Assembly: GCA_024500155.1 (NCBI GenBank)
Contig: CM044875.1
Coordinates: 19,925,203-19,989,202 of the forward strand
Direction: 5' to 3'
From: Chenopodium formosanum
Lineage: Eukaryota > Streptophyta > Magnoliopsida > Caryophyllales > Amaranthaceae
Length of the DNA: 64,000 nt
The notes beneath the pieces were generated by a model, which did no database searches, was not told the DNA's origin, and saw only the letters and a list, made by a program, of their open reading frames with translations. Shown here in pieces: positions 51,942-63,673 of the stretch (its first letter is position 1; every line of letters starts with the position of its first letter). The position numbers and the translations under genes were made by a program.

Positions 51942-52005
51942 TTATTGCAAGGAATATATACAAACGGAAAAATGAAAAAAGAGCTGAAAGAGTCAGAGAC
52001 GGTAC
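51795..52005 (-). other. Candidate 5' intron of the antisense gene
   Basis: On the minus strand AAAG/GTACCG at 52006/52005 could be a donor and TCTGTGCAG/GACACAATG at 51795/51794 an acceptor. Splicing would remove the ATG at 51941 and leave MARIKQTAR as the start. The polypyrimidine tract is only moderate, so this is a proposal. Confidence 0.35.
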
Positions 52006-52170
52006 CTTTAGATTTGATATCTGAAGGTAGACGGTTCCGCCTGTGTTGGTGCGGCTGAGTTCTTCGAATTTGCGCCTGACTCAGACGGATGACTTCTGTT
52101 CTCTCTTTCAAGATTCTAAGTTAACTCTGAAATTTTGGCAAGGCGTAGCAAAATTATGAGGGTCAAACGG

Positions 52171-52180
52171 CTATATAAAG
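52171..52180 (-). promoter_or_regulatory. TATA box of the antisense gene
   Basis: On the minus strand CTTTATATAG lies 230 bases before the first ATG and about 140 bases inside the element from its 3' LTR. The decayed relative has a TATA box in the same position (15208-15222). Confidence 0.6.
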
Positions 52181-52309
52181 AGGGTAAATGAAGGGGTACT
52201 CCCGTAATTTACCCAGAAGGTGAACAGTAATTTTTTGGCGGTAAATTTACCATCATTCAGCGAGTGACATGTGTCACAGATGCCACGCGGATTGCCACGT
52301 CACATCTGT

Positions 52310-52319
52310 GAGGGGCAAA
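52310..52319 (+). promoter_or_regulatory. Polypurine tract of the Retand-like element
   Basis: GAGGGGCAAA abuts the 3' LTR; the decayed copy has AAAGGGCAAA in the same place (15681-15690). Confidence 0.7.
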
Positions 52320-52813
52320 TGTTTAGGGTATTTTTACCCCGCCATGTGGCCTAATCGGAGGGCGACACGTGTCAGCCCAAGGATAGTCCAAAGTGGACCA
52401 TTCCCCGCTTGACACGTGTCATCCCAGATATTTGGGAAAATGTCGGCCTTCAGGCCCAAATCCCGAGAAAGCCGTAGAACGGCGCAGCCCACCAATGATT
52501 AGGGTTTGATACCCTAATCAGGGGCGCAATTCCCAAGGACCCTATAAATAGGGAGATTCCCCTCTTTTGGAGGGGAGGTGGAGATTTTAAGGTATTCATT
52601 GCAAACCGTCCCTTTGATAGAGACAACTGAGCTTGGAATCCAAGCAGATCCCCACCTTAATTTCCGCACCTTTTACTCTACTTCAAGTTACTAACTTGAG
52701 CGTTGGAGGCGGAGCACCATCCAACTGGTGTCTCCGTTAATTTTGCAGGTACAGAGCCGGCAGGATCAGTCTTCGAGTTGTAACTCTCCCGAGGGACAAA
52801 AAACCCCAAAACA
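52320..52813 (+). mobile_element. 3' LTR of the young Retand-like element
   Basis: This is 494 bp, identical by eye to 41173-41666 except one base in GAGGGACAAAAAA versus GAGGGAAAAAAAA. It is followed by GTTAC. Confidence 0.95.
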
Positions 52814-52818
52814 GTTAC

Positions 52819-54104
52819 AATCCTTGTACTGTGAGAGACAACGTTAACGGAATAAGCTCATTCAACATGCACCATCAAAAACTTCGCTTCTTTCTTTTTT
52901 CGCGTCTTTCTTTTTCGGGAGAAAGTCGGTACCCTCCACAAAAATGACGAAAATTTTTGGTTTTTCGAGTCGCACGATCACATTACAATGCACACACGAG
53001 TCATGTACACATTGAGTCATGTCGTGTTATCACATCGAGTTAAGTCTACGCACACGAGTCGATTTGAGTACATCAAGTTACACGTCGAGTCAAGCAATAC
53101 TAAGTCTTAGGTCAACCTTAAAGAAAGATAAGAAAAGTCTTCTAGTCCAAAATATAAATGCAGGTACATTCCAGTGAGCAAGAACATTCTCGGATTTTTT
53201 CGAAAAACCGCGAATGAAAAGCTGACTCCAACGTCAGACGACAAAGCTGTCGCCTGGCAATAGAAGAAAAGCGCGGCGCCAGAGTCTTCCAGCAGGCGCC
53301 AGTGCAGCGACGCAATGCATGGCCCCATGTTAAATTATGCGGATCTCATACAGCAATTTCGGGTTCCTTGGTACGCCAGTTAGCCCCTATAAGCAAATTG
53401 ACATGATTAGTAGTCGGCTCGATACGATTAAATAAAGTGATCGACCTGGTAAGAAGATCGTCTCACTTCGCTTAAAGCGCCTGAACATTGGCTCACTACA
53501 AAGGCACCGACATAATGGTTCATAAACAGCAAAGGCACCGACATAATGGTTCACAAGAAGCAAAAGTGCCGACATACTGGCATAGCGGAAGCAAAGTTCA
53601 AGCGAACTTTAAAAGATCGACAAGCGTTGGTCTTCGATAATTTTCTTCGGAGTATTATCGCAACAACTGAGGGTGATTTCAAGCGGAGTTATCTTCGATT
53701 GTGTTCCCTAAGATGTGGAAAATGGTCACAAAGCGGAAGAGGATCGTTTCAAGCGAAGCAATCTTCGATAGTGTTCCCTGGCTTGCGGAAGATTATCACA
53801 GCGGAAATTGGAGACGGTTACAAGCGTAGCAGTCTTTAGGCGGGATGGCGTTCTCTAGCTTGTAGAAGGTCGTCAAAACAAAATGCAACAAATCGGTTAC
53901 CTTCGAAGACGTGTGCTCGACGGTGCAAGATACACGTTTCTTAACTCTTTTATCTGTTTTAACTAACGCTAGTTTGCAGGTATCGGCGTTAAAAGAATGA
54001 TTTAGGATTGTAGAATGTTCTGAATCATTCTCCGTCTCTATCGATACTTTGACTTTTGTTTTCGAAACATGCGTTTCTCCAAACTCAATCAAAGTGGGGG
54101 CTTC
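52819..54104 (+). other. Element P, 3' region up to its polypurine tract, no gene
   Basis: This continues P after the nested insertion. It contains the spacer block shared with M (52900-53000), a series of 'cgagtca' words (52965-53095) and a worn GTCGCCTGGC block (53233-53245). It then has the 'ggttccttggtacgccagttagccc' block (53370), 'caccgacataatggttca' repeats (53505-53560), weak ~70-bp repeats and the polypurine tract AAAGTGGGGGCTTC (54091-54104). The two antisense genes of M are absent. Confidence 0.7.
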
Positions 54105-56206
54105 TGTAGACACCCAAATGTGTCTCCCCAAAACCAAACCCGATGATGAATACCTTTCATGTCATTTGATTATCGAACAAAGCGAAAGTGTGGAAAGTCT
54201 AGTGATGAGGATGTTTTTATTAAAATATCTCTTCTTTCTGTTTTAGAAAATATTTCTTTTCTTACTCTATTTATGAAAACGTGCAGTCTAGTTTAGTTTG
54301 GTCCATGATATGGGTCTAATAATAGTGTATTTGGATGGGGCTTGAAAAGACCTTTCCAACGATATATTATAAACCCAATTCCGATGAATAATGAGGAAGT
54401 TATGGCCAAAATACTAAACTGGGCTCAAACCGGATTTTACCTACGGCCCAATGATCATGTGGAGGGTCCAAAGGTTTAATCCTATTCCTAAACTAGTTAG
54501 GATTAATTAGAAGCTTCCATAAGTTTCTAAAAGATCTTAATTATCCTTTTTGAAAAGATAAAATCAAGGAATTTGAAATTGAATAAAAACTTTCCTTTTT
54601 CAAAACTTTCCTTTTTTAAGTCCTAATTCTATTCGAATTTAAAGATGTTCAAAGACGGCCAGATATTACTTTCGTGCCTCATAATTTTTTATCCAAATCT
54701 TATATAGTTGGATAGATCTTGAAATTATCTTTCCAATGATATATTATAATATTAATTCCGAGCTATAACGAAAAAGATATGAAAGGAATACGAAACTCTA
54801 TCCAAAACTAACACCCTTCCACTATTTCGGCCATATATTTTTATCTACAAAATATTTTAATCTGATTTTAATTGGGTTGGAAAGTAGACTTCAAGAGATT
54901 TCCAATGACATATTATATGACTTATTTGGACTTCTGGATCAAAAGTTATGATAAAAAAAAAATCGCAAAAACTGCTGACCGACGAGTTTTATTTCGATTC
55001 GAATTCTGATTCTTTTCTTATTCTTAGACTCTCTTTTTTCCTATAAATAGAGGTCATATCTCCCCTTTTTTCAACCATCTACAACAATCATCTTTCTCTC
55101 TCTAAAGCTAGAAGCTTTCCTTCTCTCTATTCTTTTTTTAAACCTTTCCTTTTACACAATTCCTCATACATTAGCACTAGACACACCTAGTCAAGTTCGA
55201 AGTTGCTTTCGCCCTAGACGTGAAAGGTTTGATATTTCTAAGGGTTTGGTCCCAAATATCGATTTCAATTATTTAATTTGATTTTTTTTATTTATATTTT
55301 CCTTGAACTTACTAACGCGTGTATTTTGTTATTAGAAAGAGGTACGAGGCATCAAAGTATGTAATCTTATTGCTCTATTCTTGTGGAAAGCATGTTTAAA
55401 TTTGTTTAATTCCTAGTATCATGTTAGGATGTCTTTATTGCTTTCTAGTATCATGTTTAGGGTGCTTCCTATGCTTTCTAATATCATATCAATATCATGT
55501 TAGTATCATGTTAGGGCTAAAGCTTTCATTTTTATTGTTTAGTGACATGCCAGGGTTTGTTATTAATCTTGTTAGTATCATGCCTAGGATCTTGCTATTA
55601 ATATTATGCTTTAACATGATTATGATAATTATGATTATTATAATTGTTATTATGATTATGATTATAATTATGATGATTGTTATTATGTTGCTTGATGATT
55701 ATTATTGTTATTGCTTATCACGCCTTTTATGCATGCCTAAAGAGAATTTGTACTTGGAATCACGCTTAATAAGATAATTAATAATCTTGTTTAGGCTAAT
55801 ATGATTATAATTCAAGTGATCACCAATAATAGTTTTGTCTGTGCATTAAATTCAACCAACATAGATTAAATATGTTTAGGGTTAAACCTATTGATTACAT
55901 GTTAGTCAGAAAGCGCACATGAATACGAGAAGAATAAAGTAGAGGCTTATTTAAGGCAGGTTCAATTTCTTTTAGGTTAAATTCTTACCTTCATCCCCGA
56001 ACCCTATTTGGTTCAAGACCTTTTGGAGTTGACGATCTCATGGATCGTTAAGGGGTGTAATCTTCACCTTGTGAACGGTTTACAAGTTCCTAAAACTTGT
56101 TGGCGATTCTTTTGCTCTAGCTTCCTTCCCTTTGGACGCCACCATGCCTAAGTGTATGACCACAATGGGGTTCAAGTTTGGGGTAATGCTTGAAATATTC
56201 CCTACA
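54105..56206 (+). mobile_element. 3' LTR of element P
   Basis: It runs TGTAGACACC to CCCTACA, 2102 bp, followed by the target duplication ATACC and LINE sequence. A TATA box stands at 55042-55049. It pairs with the truncated 5' LTR at 21958. The low-complexity frame at 55421-55777 (Met/Ile runs from ATTATG repeats) is not a gene. Confidence 0.92.
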
Positions 56207-56211
56207 ATACC

Positions 56212-56355
56212 ATGTAAACCAACTCACAAAAATTCACCGCTTCACGCAAATATATCAGCTTCCTCATTACAAAAATCCTAACCCCCTTGCTTCTCACTCG
56301 ACATCATCATTAGGTTAAATCACCACCACATAGCCACGGTTTCCCACTCAAGTCC
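56212..56355 (-). pseudogene. L1-type LINE, endonuclease fragment (5' end)
   Basis: The minus strand reads 'KPWLCGGDFNLMMMSSEKQGG' in pieces and then 'FREAVNFCELV', continuing across the 34-kb insertion into 'YWSHDFTWTN' at 21957-19870. It is the most 5' LINE piece; the element is truncated near 56355. Confidence 0.8.
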
Positions 56356-56530
56356 ATTATATTTACTTATTTTACATTATTATTTTATAAAATAGTGTAA
56401 AGTACATAATTTTGTTTCTAATAATATAAAGAGGTGGGTATGGGGTGGGGATGGGGCGGGTATGAAGTGGGCGGGGTGAGTACAAGTGTACAACCTAAAA
56501 TCTACCCCGCCCCATCACTCATGGCGAATA
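56356..56530. other. G-rich MITE-like flank, no gene
   Basis: 'Tggggtggggatggggcggg' and 'accccgccccatc' stretches face each other around 56430-56510. 'Gggcggatcgatccatcacattgacatctcta' lies at 59270-59301 beyond two inserted elements, so an older hAT-type MITE may span both. Its left terminus is not found. Confidence 0.35.
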
Positions 56531-56538
56531 ATGATTTT

Positions 56539-57999
56539 TAGGGGTGAAAGTAAATTGGATAAAAACCAAAACCCGAACCAAACCGAGCCGAATAAGCAAT
56601 TCGATTTGGATCGGTTTGAAAAAAATGGAAACCGAAATATTTCGATTTGAATTCAGTTTTGGGAATCGAAAAACCGAAAATCAAACCCAAATTTATTAAG
56701 TCCACTAATCCCAACCCATTATCATATATATACCCAAAACCCTAGATTTCTTCCCCTCTTTTCCCATTTCCCTTTCCCTCTCCCTCGGCACCTTCCTCAC
56801 CAAAACCCTAGATTTCCCCTCTTTTCTCCCTCACCACCTCACTCCCTCCGTCCACCACCACCAGTCCAGTACTCCGGTTTAGGTATCTCAAGTCACCTTC
56901 CTCACTTGTGTTCTTAACGTATCTCACTTGTATACGCTCAGCCGCTCTGTTCCGGTGTTCGTTCTCCCTCAGATCACTGCCACTTCACCGCCGCTCACCA
57001 CCACATTCCCTCCCCACCACCTCTCTCAGTCACTCAAAGGTAAGAATTCTCATTTCACTTCTCTTTTCCTGCTTCTCTTCAAATTGGTGAATATGATGTT
57101 TTATTCTATTCGAATTGGGGAATTTGATGTTTTGTTATGTTCGAATTGGTGATATTCCTTTGTTTCTTTGTCCCTAGATTTCCTTTTATCCAATTGGTGA
57201 ATACCAGTTGCCGGAATTTACAAACCACAGTACAAAATCGACGGCAACTTCTTCTAACTTCGGCCAATTATTCGGGTATATGTTCATTTTATCATAATCT
57301 GCTTTTTCTTTCAATCTCAATTACTTCTTTTTTATTTAACAAATTGGCTGCCTTTTGAAATTATCAAACCATACTACTCAAAACAAGTTTACTGTCAATT
57401 AGTTATAAATTTATTCATTATTTTCAAATATATTTTGTAACTTGTTTATTTTTTGATTGCTAGACTTGCGGAATATGACAAATTGACAATTGGTGGTCAA
57501 AATAACCTGGACTTCGTTGAGCTTGATAGAACGTTTGAAGAATTCAAGCTGCATGTTGAATGAAGCTGCTGCCATTTGATTCAAGCTGCATTGTTATTTC
57601 ATTTTAAAGACTATTATTATCTCTGTAATTTTATTCTAATGGTTGGACGATTTTTTTTTAATTATTATCCTTAAAGATTTGAGTGTTGTAATTCATGATA
57701 TTGTGGATTTGTGGAAGCTTTTTCTTAAAAATTTATGCTTTTGTTCAGGAACAGGTACAAAATTTAGGCCTTCAAATGAGCAAAAACAATAGGTCTAATT
57801 AAAAGCCTATTTTTTAAGGCCCAAAAAAACAGGCCAAAAAAAATTTGGTTTGGATTATATCCATTTTTCAAAACCGAATTATTTTGGTTTGGATCGGATT
57901 GGATTGGATTGGATCAGAATTCGGTTCTAAAACCGAAATAATTCGGTTTAGATTCAGTTTGGGCTATAATTAAAACCGAATACCGAACTTTCACCCCTA
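56539..57999. mobile_element. hAT-type non-autonomous transposon with 8-bp target duplication
   Basis: Terminal repeats TAGGGGTGAAAGT and ACTTTCACCCCTA are flanked by ATGATTTT at 56531-56538 and 58000-58007. Subterminal ACCGAA/TTCGGT words are dense at both ends. The middle (56730-57600) is unlike the ends: an 'aaaccctagatttc' leader-like start, CT-rich Pro/Ser-type sequence, GT/AG-like borders and a tract ending 'gaagaattcaagctgcatgttgaatga'. This could be a captured host gene fragment. No transposase is seen. Confidence 0.85.
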
Positions 58000-58051
58000 A
58001 TGATTTTTATCCCTATCCCTATTACTACCTGCCAATCCGAGACCCGGGGAT

Positions 58052-59260
58052 TAGAGCTGTCAATTCGGGTAAACGGGTTGGGTTTGGGTCTGGTCAACTC
58101 GGGTCGGGTCAATTCGGGTTAATGCCATAATCTATGCGGGTCGGGTTCGGGTTAGGTCATGCTTGAGTCGGGTCACGTCGGGTCATACATCTTATCGGGT
58201 TTGGGTCGGGTTTAGGTCGGGTTACATTTGGGTCGGGTGAACAATAGGTCGGGTTTAATTCGGGTTTTCATGGGTTAAAACGGGTTAGGGTAATTCTCAG
58301 GTTCAAGTCGAGTTCGGTTCAAGTCAATAATTTGCGGGTTAGAATCAGGTCGGGTCATTCTCGAGTTTGAGTCGAGTTCGGTTCAAGTCAATAATTTGCG
58401 GGTTATAATCAGGTCGGGTCATTTTCAAGTCGGGTCATTCTCGGGGTCAAGTCGGGTTCTGTTCAAGTCAATAATTTGTGGGTTATAATCAGGTTGGGTC
58501 ATTTCCAAGTCGGGTCAATTTCGGCTTCAAGTTGGGTTATGTTAGAGTCAATAATTTGCGGGTTACAATTAAGACGGGTCATATTCGGGTTCAACTAACT
58601 ATAAATAGATAATTATCATTTTTATCAAGCTAATTATTTCCTTTGACTATAATATATATGGCAACATATACACTAGGGAACTATAGTCTATAATTTAGGA
58701 AGATAATTTTCTCCTTTGACCATACAACAAATATATACTATATTTAACTCTTAAAATTTGGGGATGGTGCTCTTTTTTTTTGCTGGCCTGGACCGACTTG
58801 ATCTCCCTAGACAAAATGCTTTGATCAACAATAATAAGGTGGTCTTAATTGCATTTAAGGTGATTTGAAATCGGGTCAGGAACAATTTGGGTTGAATTTA
58901 GGTCGGTCAATAACAAGTCGTGTTGATTTCGAGTCGGGTTAGTAACAGATCGGGTTGAAGTTTTTGTTTGGGTTAGTAATAGGTCGGGTTAAATTCGGGT
59001 TTTGACGGGTTAAAACGGGTTTGGGTCAATTTCGGTTCAAGTCAGGTTCGATTCAAGTCAATAATTTACGGGTTACATTCGGGTCAGGTCATCTCCAGGT
59101 CGGTTCATGTTCGAGTTCGTATCTCACATACTTGGGTCAACTCGGGTTTAGGGTTGGTTTCAGGTCGAATTTGGGTCACCATTTTTTCGGGTTCAAATGG
59201 GTAGATTAATAATCGGGTTTGGGTCAATAGTTCGAGTCGAGTCAACTTTTGACAGCTCTA
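58052..59260. mobile_element. hAT-type MITE built of GGGTC/GGGTT repeats
   Basis: Ends TAGAGCTGTCAA and TTGACAGCTCTA are inverted repeats. The flanks CCGGGGAT (58044-58051) and TCGGAGAT (59261-59268) agree at 6 of 8 positions, both differences being transitions. The inside is almost wholly 'cgggtcgggtt'-like, with ~85-bp tandem copies containing 'gtcaataatttgcgggtta' (58320-58570). Confidence 0.8.
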
Positions 59261-59409
59261 TCGGAGATGGGCGGATCGATCCATCACATTGACATCTCTA
59301 GTTCAAAATTGATAAAAAAAAAAACGTCAAGTATACCGATTCATTTTTTTCTTTCCTTATTTTTTTTTTTTAAAAAAAAAGATGCATTGAAAAATGATAG
59401 AGTATAAAA

Positions 59410-59600
59410 CATATTCCTGGGCCTTAACCATAAGCTTAAGCTTTTGGTTGAGTTGGTCCATTAACATGGTATCAAGAGCCAGCATGACACAAAGGTCACG
59501 AGTTCGAATCTCATCCACCCCTCCTTCAAAGTGGAATTAATTCGCACCAGCTATGGGTGGGCCAAGTACGATTCTGTAAGAATATTCATGTCTAGCTCCT
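59410..59600 (+). other. LTR-end/primer-site-like or tRNA-derived fragment
   Basis: 'CattaacaTGGTATCAAGAGCC' resembles a copia LTR end followed by the tRNA-Met primer site, and 'cgagttcgaatctca' nearby resembles a tRNA B box. A TRIM, SINE or copia remnant is possible; nothing longer supports a choice. Confidence 0.35.
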
Positions 59601-59675
59601 CATCAGGTATTTACTTTTCCCTTTCAAATTTGCATCATTTACTCATTTAAACACCCATCTTGAAATCGCAAATTT

Positions 59676-59678
<3 letters not shown>

Positions 59679-59716
<38 letters not shown>
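59679..59716. repeat. Poly(T) tract of about 36 bases
   Basis: A near-pure T run lies 70-100 bases before the carrier gene start. Its length will vary between reads and alleles. Confidence 0.8.
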
Positions 59717-59783
59717 AGATTTGTGTTATTAAAAATTGGGAAATTAATCTTGAATAAAATGCAACATAATTGCAGGTTCTGTA

Positions 59784-62700
59784 ATGGATGTTGATGATAA
59801 GAAGAAACACAAATGGGGTTTGCCGCCGTTATCAACCATTGTTTATCACTTCGGTACAAGTGGGGTTTCTGTTGCCACTGCTACAACTGTTACTCATCCT
59901 TTAGGTTTCGAATCTCTCTTCTTTTATCATTAATTTATACATTTTTCTTTTTGAAATGCTTTAATTTATTTGGTTGCTTGGGTTATTCATTAATGAAATT
60001 TAATTTTGGTGATGGGACTCTCATTAATAATGTTTAGGAGGTTTTAATTTTTAAATACATTGTTGTGGATTCTCATTGGTAGTTAAGATATGGAATCGAT
60101 TTGTAAAATGTTAATTTGTAAAATGATGTTAGATTATTGTTTTAAAATATCATCTTTTTACTCTGTTTAGTTTTTCTAAATAGATTATCGAAGATATATG
60201 GTTGATGTTGTGCATTGGCAAATCAAAGTGTTGCAACTACAAATAGAGGTGGTTTGAATAGGTTTTGTTTATGGACTTATGATGATGACAGGAATTTCCT
60301 ATATTCATGGCCAATGGAGATGCTTTGCTTATGGTTTTCAAATATACTACTTCGTAATTGCTTGATGTTACTTCCACATGCCTATATATGATGTTCATGT
60401 TTGGGGTAAGACATGGTTTTGAATTGTTATGTAGTGGGTAACTACAATGGGTGTATGGTCCTCTTAGCAAAAGAAACATAGTGAAACAGGAAATCAGGAT
60501 AAGGAACCCTCTTTAAAGTCTCTATGGTGTTTGGTTAGAGTAATAGAGACAAATAAACAAACCCACTCTAATTGATCTATTTTTACTCTTCACCACCCCT
60601 CCTTGTTAAATCCTATCTCTTTGCATTGGGATATCACAATAGGGTGAATACGCTAATTTGGGAGTGTTAATATGCAATAGTATTGAGTATTAGAACGAAA
60701 GTAATAATATGGAATTCAGGGGGAGTATTAGGTAACCCTGTACATCCCTAATATGAGGATTTAACATGATTAAAATGTTAATTGTTGACATGTGTTAGTC
60801 GATTGGTTATATGCATAGCTGATGATTAGAATTATATGGTATATTAGCAAAAAAGAAAATCAATGTAGAGAGAGAAATATTCAAGGAATAATTCTTAAAG
60901 CATACATCCAAAGTGAAGATAAAAAAATTAAATACCTCATTGTTTAGTTTGATTGTAAATATAATCTTGGTAAACTGTCTTTTTCATTTAAATAATCTAT
61001 AAGATGCTGAGTTCCACAAGACCTTTCCCGGCGTGCCTCCAAAACACATAGGAAACTTTGGATTGCTAACAGGCATCTAAGAGAATATGTTTCATATCCA
61101 ACACTTTAAAGCTAATTCCAATGAAATGTAATTATCTTGCAATGTAAAATACATGTCTGTTGCCTATCCAAATAACTCTTATGGAGCACATCCAAATAAC
61201 TCTTATGGAGCACTGTTCTATTGAAATATACTGTTTAATATCCTTAAATTCATATTGAGTTTGTATAAAAATCTTCACGTGTATAGAAAATGATGAAGAT
61301 TTCAAACTCCTTGATGTTGTATTTTGAAATTATTGTGTGAGAGATAATTGGAAGTGTCTGGTGGCCACATTGGACAGTCCGAAAGGGAAATAGCCTCTGT
61401 AGTGTATAGCAAATTACTACCTCCTTTCTTAAAAGACGTTCCCGTTTACCTATTTTTGCAATAAATGTTTTGGGTATCAATATCATTAAAATCTTTAAAA
61501 GTTTGATACTACATATCAGGACAATTCAAACAAAATTCCATAAGAGTATATTTTTCTCATATATTTATCGAGAGAGTCCGATATTTCATTTGTGTTGGAA
61601 TCTATAAAGTTTTTAGATTGGAATAACTTTAAGGAATGGAATTCTGCTAAAGTTACTCAATTCTTAGTCTTGGATATTATTCCCCTATGAAATTTCTCAG
61701 GGGGATACTGTTATTCTGTAAGCAAGTTGTCATTTTTGTATTGGCTAAAAGATTATCCACATGGATGGATTTGGGAGTGGTAAGCAGCAACATTAAGACC
61801 GTATGGAAAAGTCCATTCTGGTCATGGTCTATCCACGTCCTACCCTAGTGCCCGGAAAACCAGGCTTTCTTAGCTTAGAAAGCTAGCTGCCCAAAAGCCC
61901 ACTGCTAAAGCACAGATTCCCCATTCTCAAAAAAAGAATTTCCCTGTCTTGCTGCAATATCTTAATGACTCTGATTGATGGGCTGGGTTATCATTGGAAT
62001 GGGATTTTAGTTGTACTTTGAAGTAGTTATGTGACCATTCGCTCTGTTCATATACAATATGGAAGCGTGAGACCAAGATTCAATCTGCCGGCTCTCTGAA
62101 GTCTGAATACATTGATTCAATTCTTGCAGATGTTCTCAAAGTAAGGCTTCAAATGCAACTTGTTGGTCAGCGAGGACCTTTAACTGGATTGGTAAACATC
62201 TAGGTTTTTGAAGTTTTATGTACCTCCTAACCTTTAATTTTGTGACATTGAAGACCAGTTGAATTTTTTAGCCATTTTCAACCTCTGCAGGGACACATCT
62301 TCACCCAGATATTGAACAAAGAAGGATTTAGTGCATTGTACCTTGGATTGACACCTGCATTGACAAGGTCAGTTCTATATGGAGGATTACGTCTAGGTCT
62401 GTATGAACCTTCAAAGTATGTGTGTGAAGTGGCGTTTGAATCAACAAATTTGTTTGTAAAAATAGTTGCTGGAGGCTTTGCTGGTTCTTTTGCAACTGCA
62501 ATGACTAATCCTACTGAAGTTCTGAAGGTGCTCACCTTGTACTCTCTCTCTCTGTCTCTCTCTGTGCGAAAATGCCTTTTGTAATGAAGCAACTCTTTGA
62601 ATCAGGTTCGCTTGCAAATGAACTCAGGAGCGAAAGTCGGTGCTATTAGCCTAATGCGCAAAATTGCTTCAGAAGAGGGTATAAGTGCTCTGTGGAAGGG

Positions 62701-63673
62701 TGTTGGTCCTGCTATGGCAAGAGCTGCTTCCTTGACTGCATCACAGTTAGCAACATATGATGAATCTAAGCGAGTTAGAATGCTATTTTCTCTACTAGTT
62801 AAACCTTGTAGATTATCATAAGTAGACATCAATGTTATAAAACATCTGATGATTGTTGTTCTGCTCCAAATATTTTTGCTTTATGATATTTGAAGGCATT
62901 GAATTACTATTTTCTTGCATTGCAGGCTTTGACAAGATGGACCTCTGTTGAAGAAGGATTTTCTTTGCACCTCATGTATGCAACAGTATTTTTGGCTTTA
63001 TTCACTTGGGTGCATCTTTTAAGCTGTTATTGTTTGTCCCTTTTTAAAGCCCAAAATGTCATGAATGATATATCTTGAAGTAGTCCTCTTGGTTTATGAC
63101 TTCAGCATGTGGCTAATATTCTGCATTATCCATGATATGCACATATAAATAATTTATCCTACAAAGTTACAATTAATGAAATGCAGAGTATAGTTTGTGC
63201 TTAAACTCCGGTTTAATTTTTTTTAATTCAACTAATGAATGAAACGCAGGACCATGAAGATCAATACGATGTAGCTTACAGGTTAGCTACACCTCATTAA
63301 TGTAAATCTTTGACATCCCATACGAATTTTTTCATTTCACCTTCATTTGCAACTAAATTTCAGACTTAAGAGCGTTGTGAAAATGCATTAGATGCCATGC
63401 CCCCTTCTAATATATCATAAACAAGGGTTTACTACGTAAAGGATTAAATAGTGAGACCAAGAGAGTAGCTCTATTGTTAGAGTTTGTGAGTTCTCTATAC
63501 TCTACAGGTTTCCTGGGACTGAATATTTGTTTATTTACAATAGGTCAAGTACTATAGCTGGGGTTGCAAGCACTCTGGTCACGGCACCCATGGATATGAT
63601 CAAAACCCGTCTAATGTCACAGAAGGAATCAAGTGGCAGGAATTATAAGAATGGACTACACTGTGCCTACCAG
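59784..63673 (+). CDS. Mitochondrial substrate carrier family protein (ucpB-like), 5' six exons, 3' end outside the window
   Basis: Exons are 59784-59904, 62130-62191, 62291-62527, 62606-62773, 62926-62975 and 63544-63673, all with GT/AG borders and joining in frame (256 codons so far; the family is about 300 residues). The protein is a six-helix inner mitochondrial membrane carrier. Three signature motifs are seen: PLDVLKVRLQ (split by intron 1 after the codon for Leu), NPTEVLKVRLQ, and APMDMIKTRL. They mark the three repeats of the fold. Repeat 1 starts 'STIVYHFGTSGVSVATATTVTHP', repeat 2 'LFVKIVAGGFAGSFATA', repeat 3 'EEGFSLHLMSSTIAGVAST'. The wording is closest in my memory to plant proteins annotated ucpB or dicarboxylate-carrier-like; the substrate cannot be read from sequence. 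No stop or frame change is present. It is the only evident host gene here. Confidence 0.92.
59905..62129 (+). other. Intron 1 of the carrier gene (2.2 kb)
   Basis: The donor is TTAG/GTTTCG and the acceptor TTCTTGCAG/ATG. The intron is AT-rich with no gene. A worn Stowaway-like end ('ctacctcctttcttaaaagacg') lies near 61418-61440. A direct duplication of a 21-bp-scale string ('catccaaataactcttatggagca') is at 61164-61211. Confidence 0.7.

Larger units (their letters stand above)
41173..52813 (+). mobile_element. Full-length young Retand-like (Tat clade) LTR retrotransposon, TSD GTTAC
   Basis: Two 494-bp LTRs (41173-41666, 52320-52813) begin TG, end CA and differ at one base that I can see (A versus C in the A-run near the end). 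GTTAC flanks both sides (41168-41172, 52814-52818). Inside are a primer binding site, gag-pro-pol in one frame with two UAG codons, a minisatellite, a three-exon antisense gene with its own TATA box and a polypurine tract. Length is 11,641 bp. Sense pol plus an antisense gene ahead of the 3' LTR is the arrangement described for Retand and relatives. Confidence 0.95.
21958..56206 (+). mobile_element. 34.2-kb compound Ogre insertion (elements P, M and a nested Retand), TSD ATACC
   Basis: The direct repeat ATACC sits at 21953-21957 and 56207-56211. The left edge is TGTAGACACC, the right edge CCCTACA, and LINE endonuclease sequence continues on both sides, so all 34 kb entered through one original insertion (element P, plus strand). 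Later events added element M in the opposite orientation inside P's 5' LTR, deleted the DNA between the two gag starts, and added a Retand-like element at 41173. P's two LTRs look a few percent different by eye; the Retand LTRs differ at one base. Confidence 0.85.

Noticed and set aside
55421..55777. 118-codon Met/Ile-rich frame in P's 3' LTR
   Set aside because: It is low-complexity ATTATG repeats inside an LTR; the other LTR copies do not keep the frame.
59480..59530. tRNA gene
   Set aside because: A B-box-like GTTCGAATC is present, but there is no A box at the right distance and no cloverleaf; an LTR/primer-site or SINE fragment fits better.
63251..63282. 32-nt micro-exon between carrier exons 5 and 6
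   Set aside because: It has AG/GT borders and would keep frame with an alternative donor at 62986, but it inserts ten residues in the middle of the conserved HLxSSTxAG motif. The donor at 62976 joins directly to 63544 and restores the motif.
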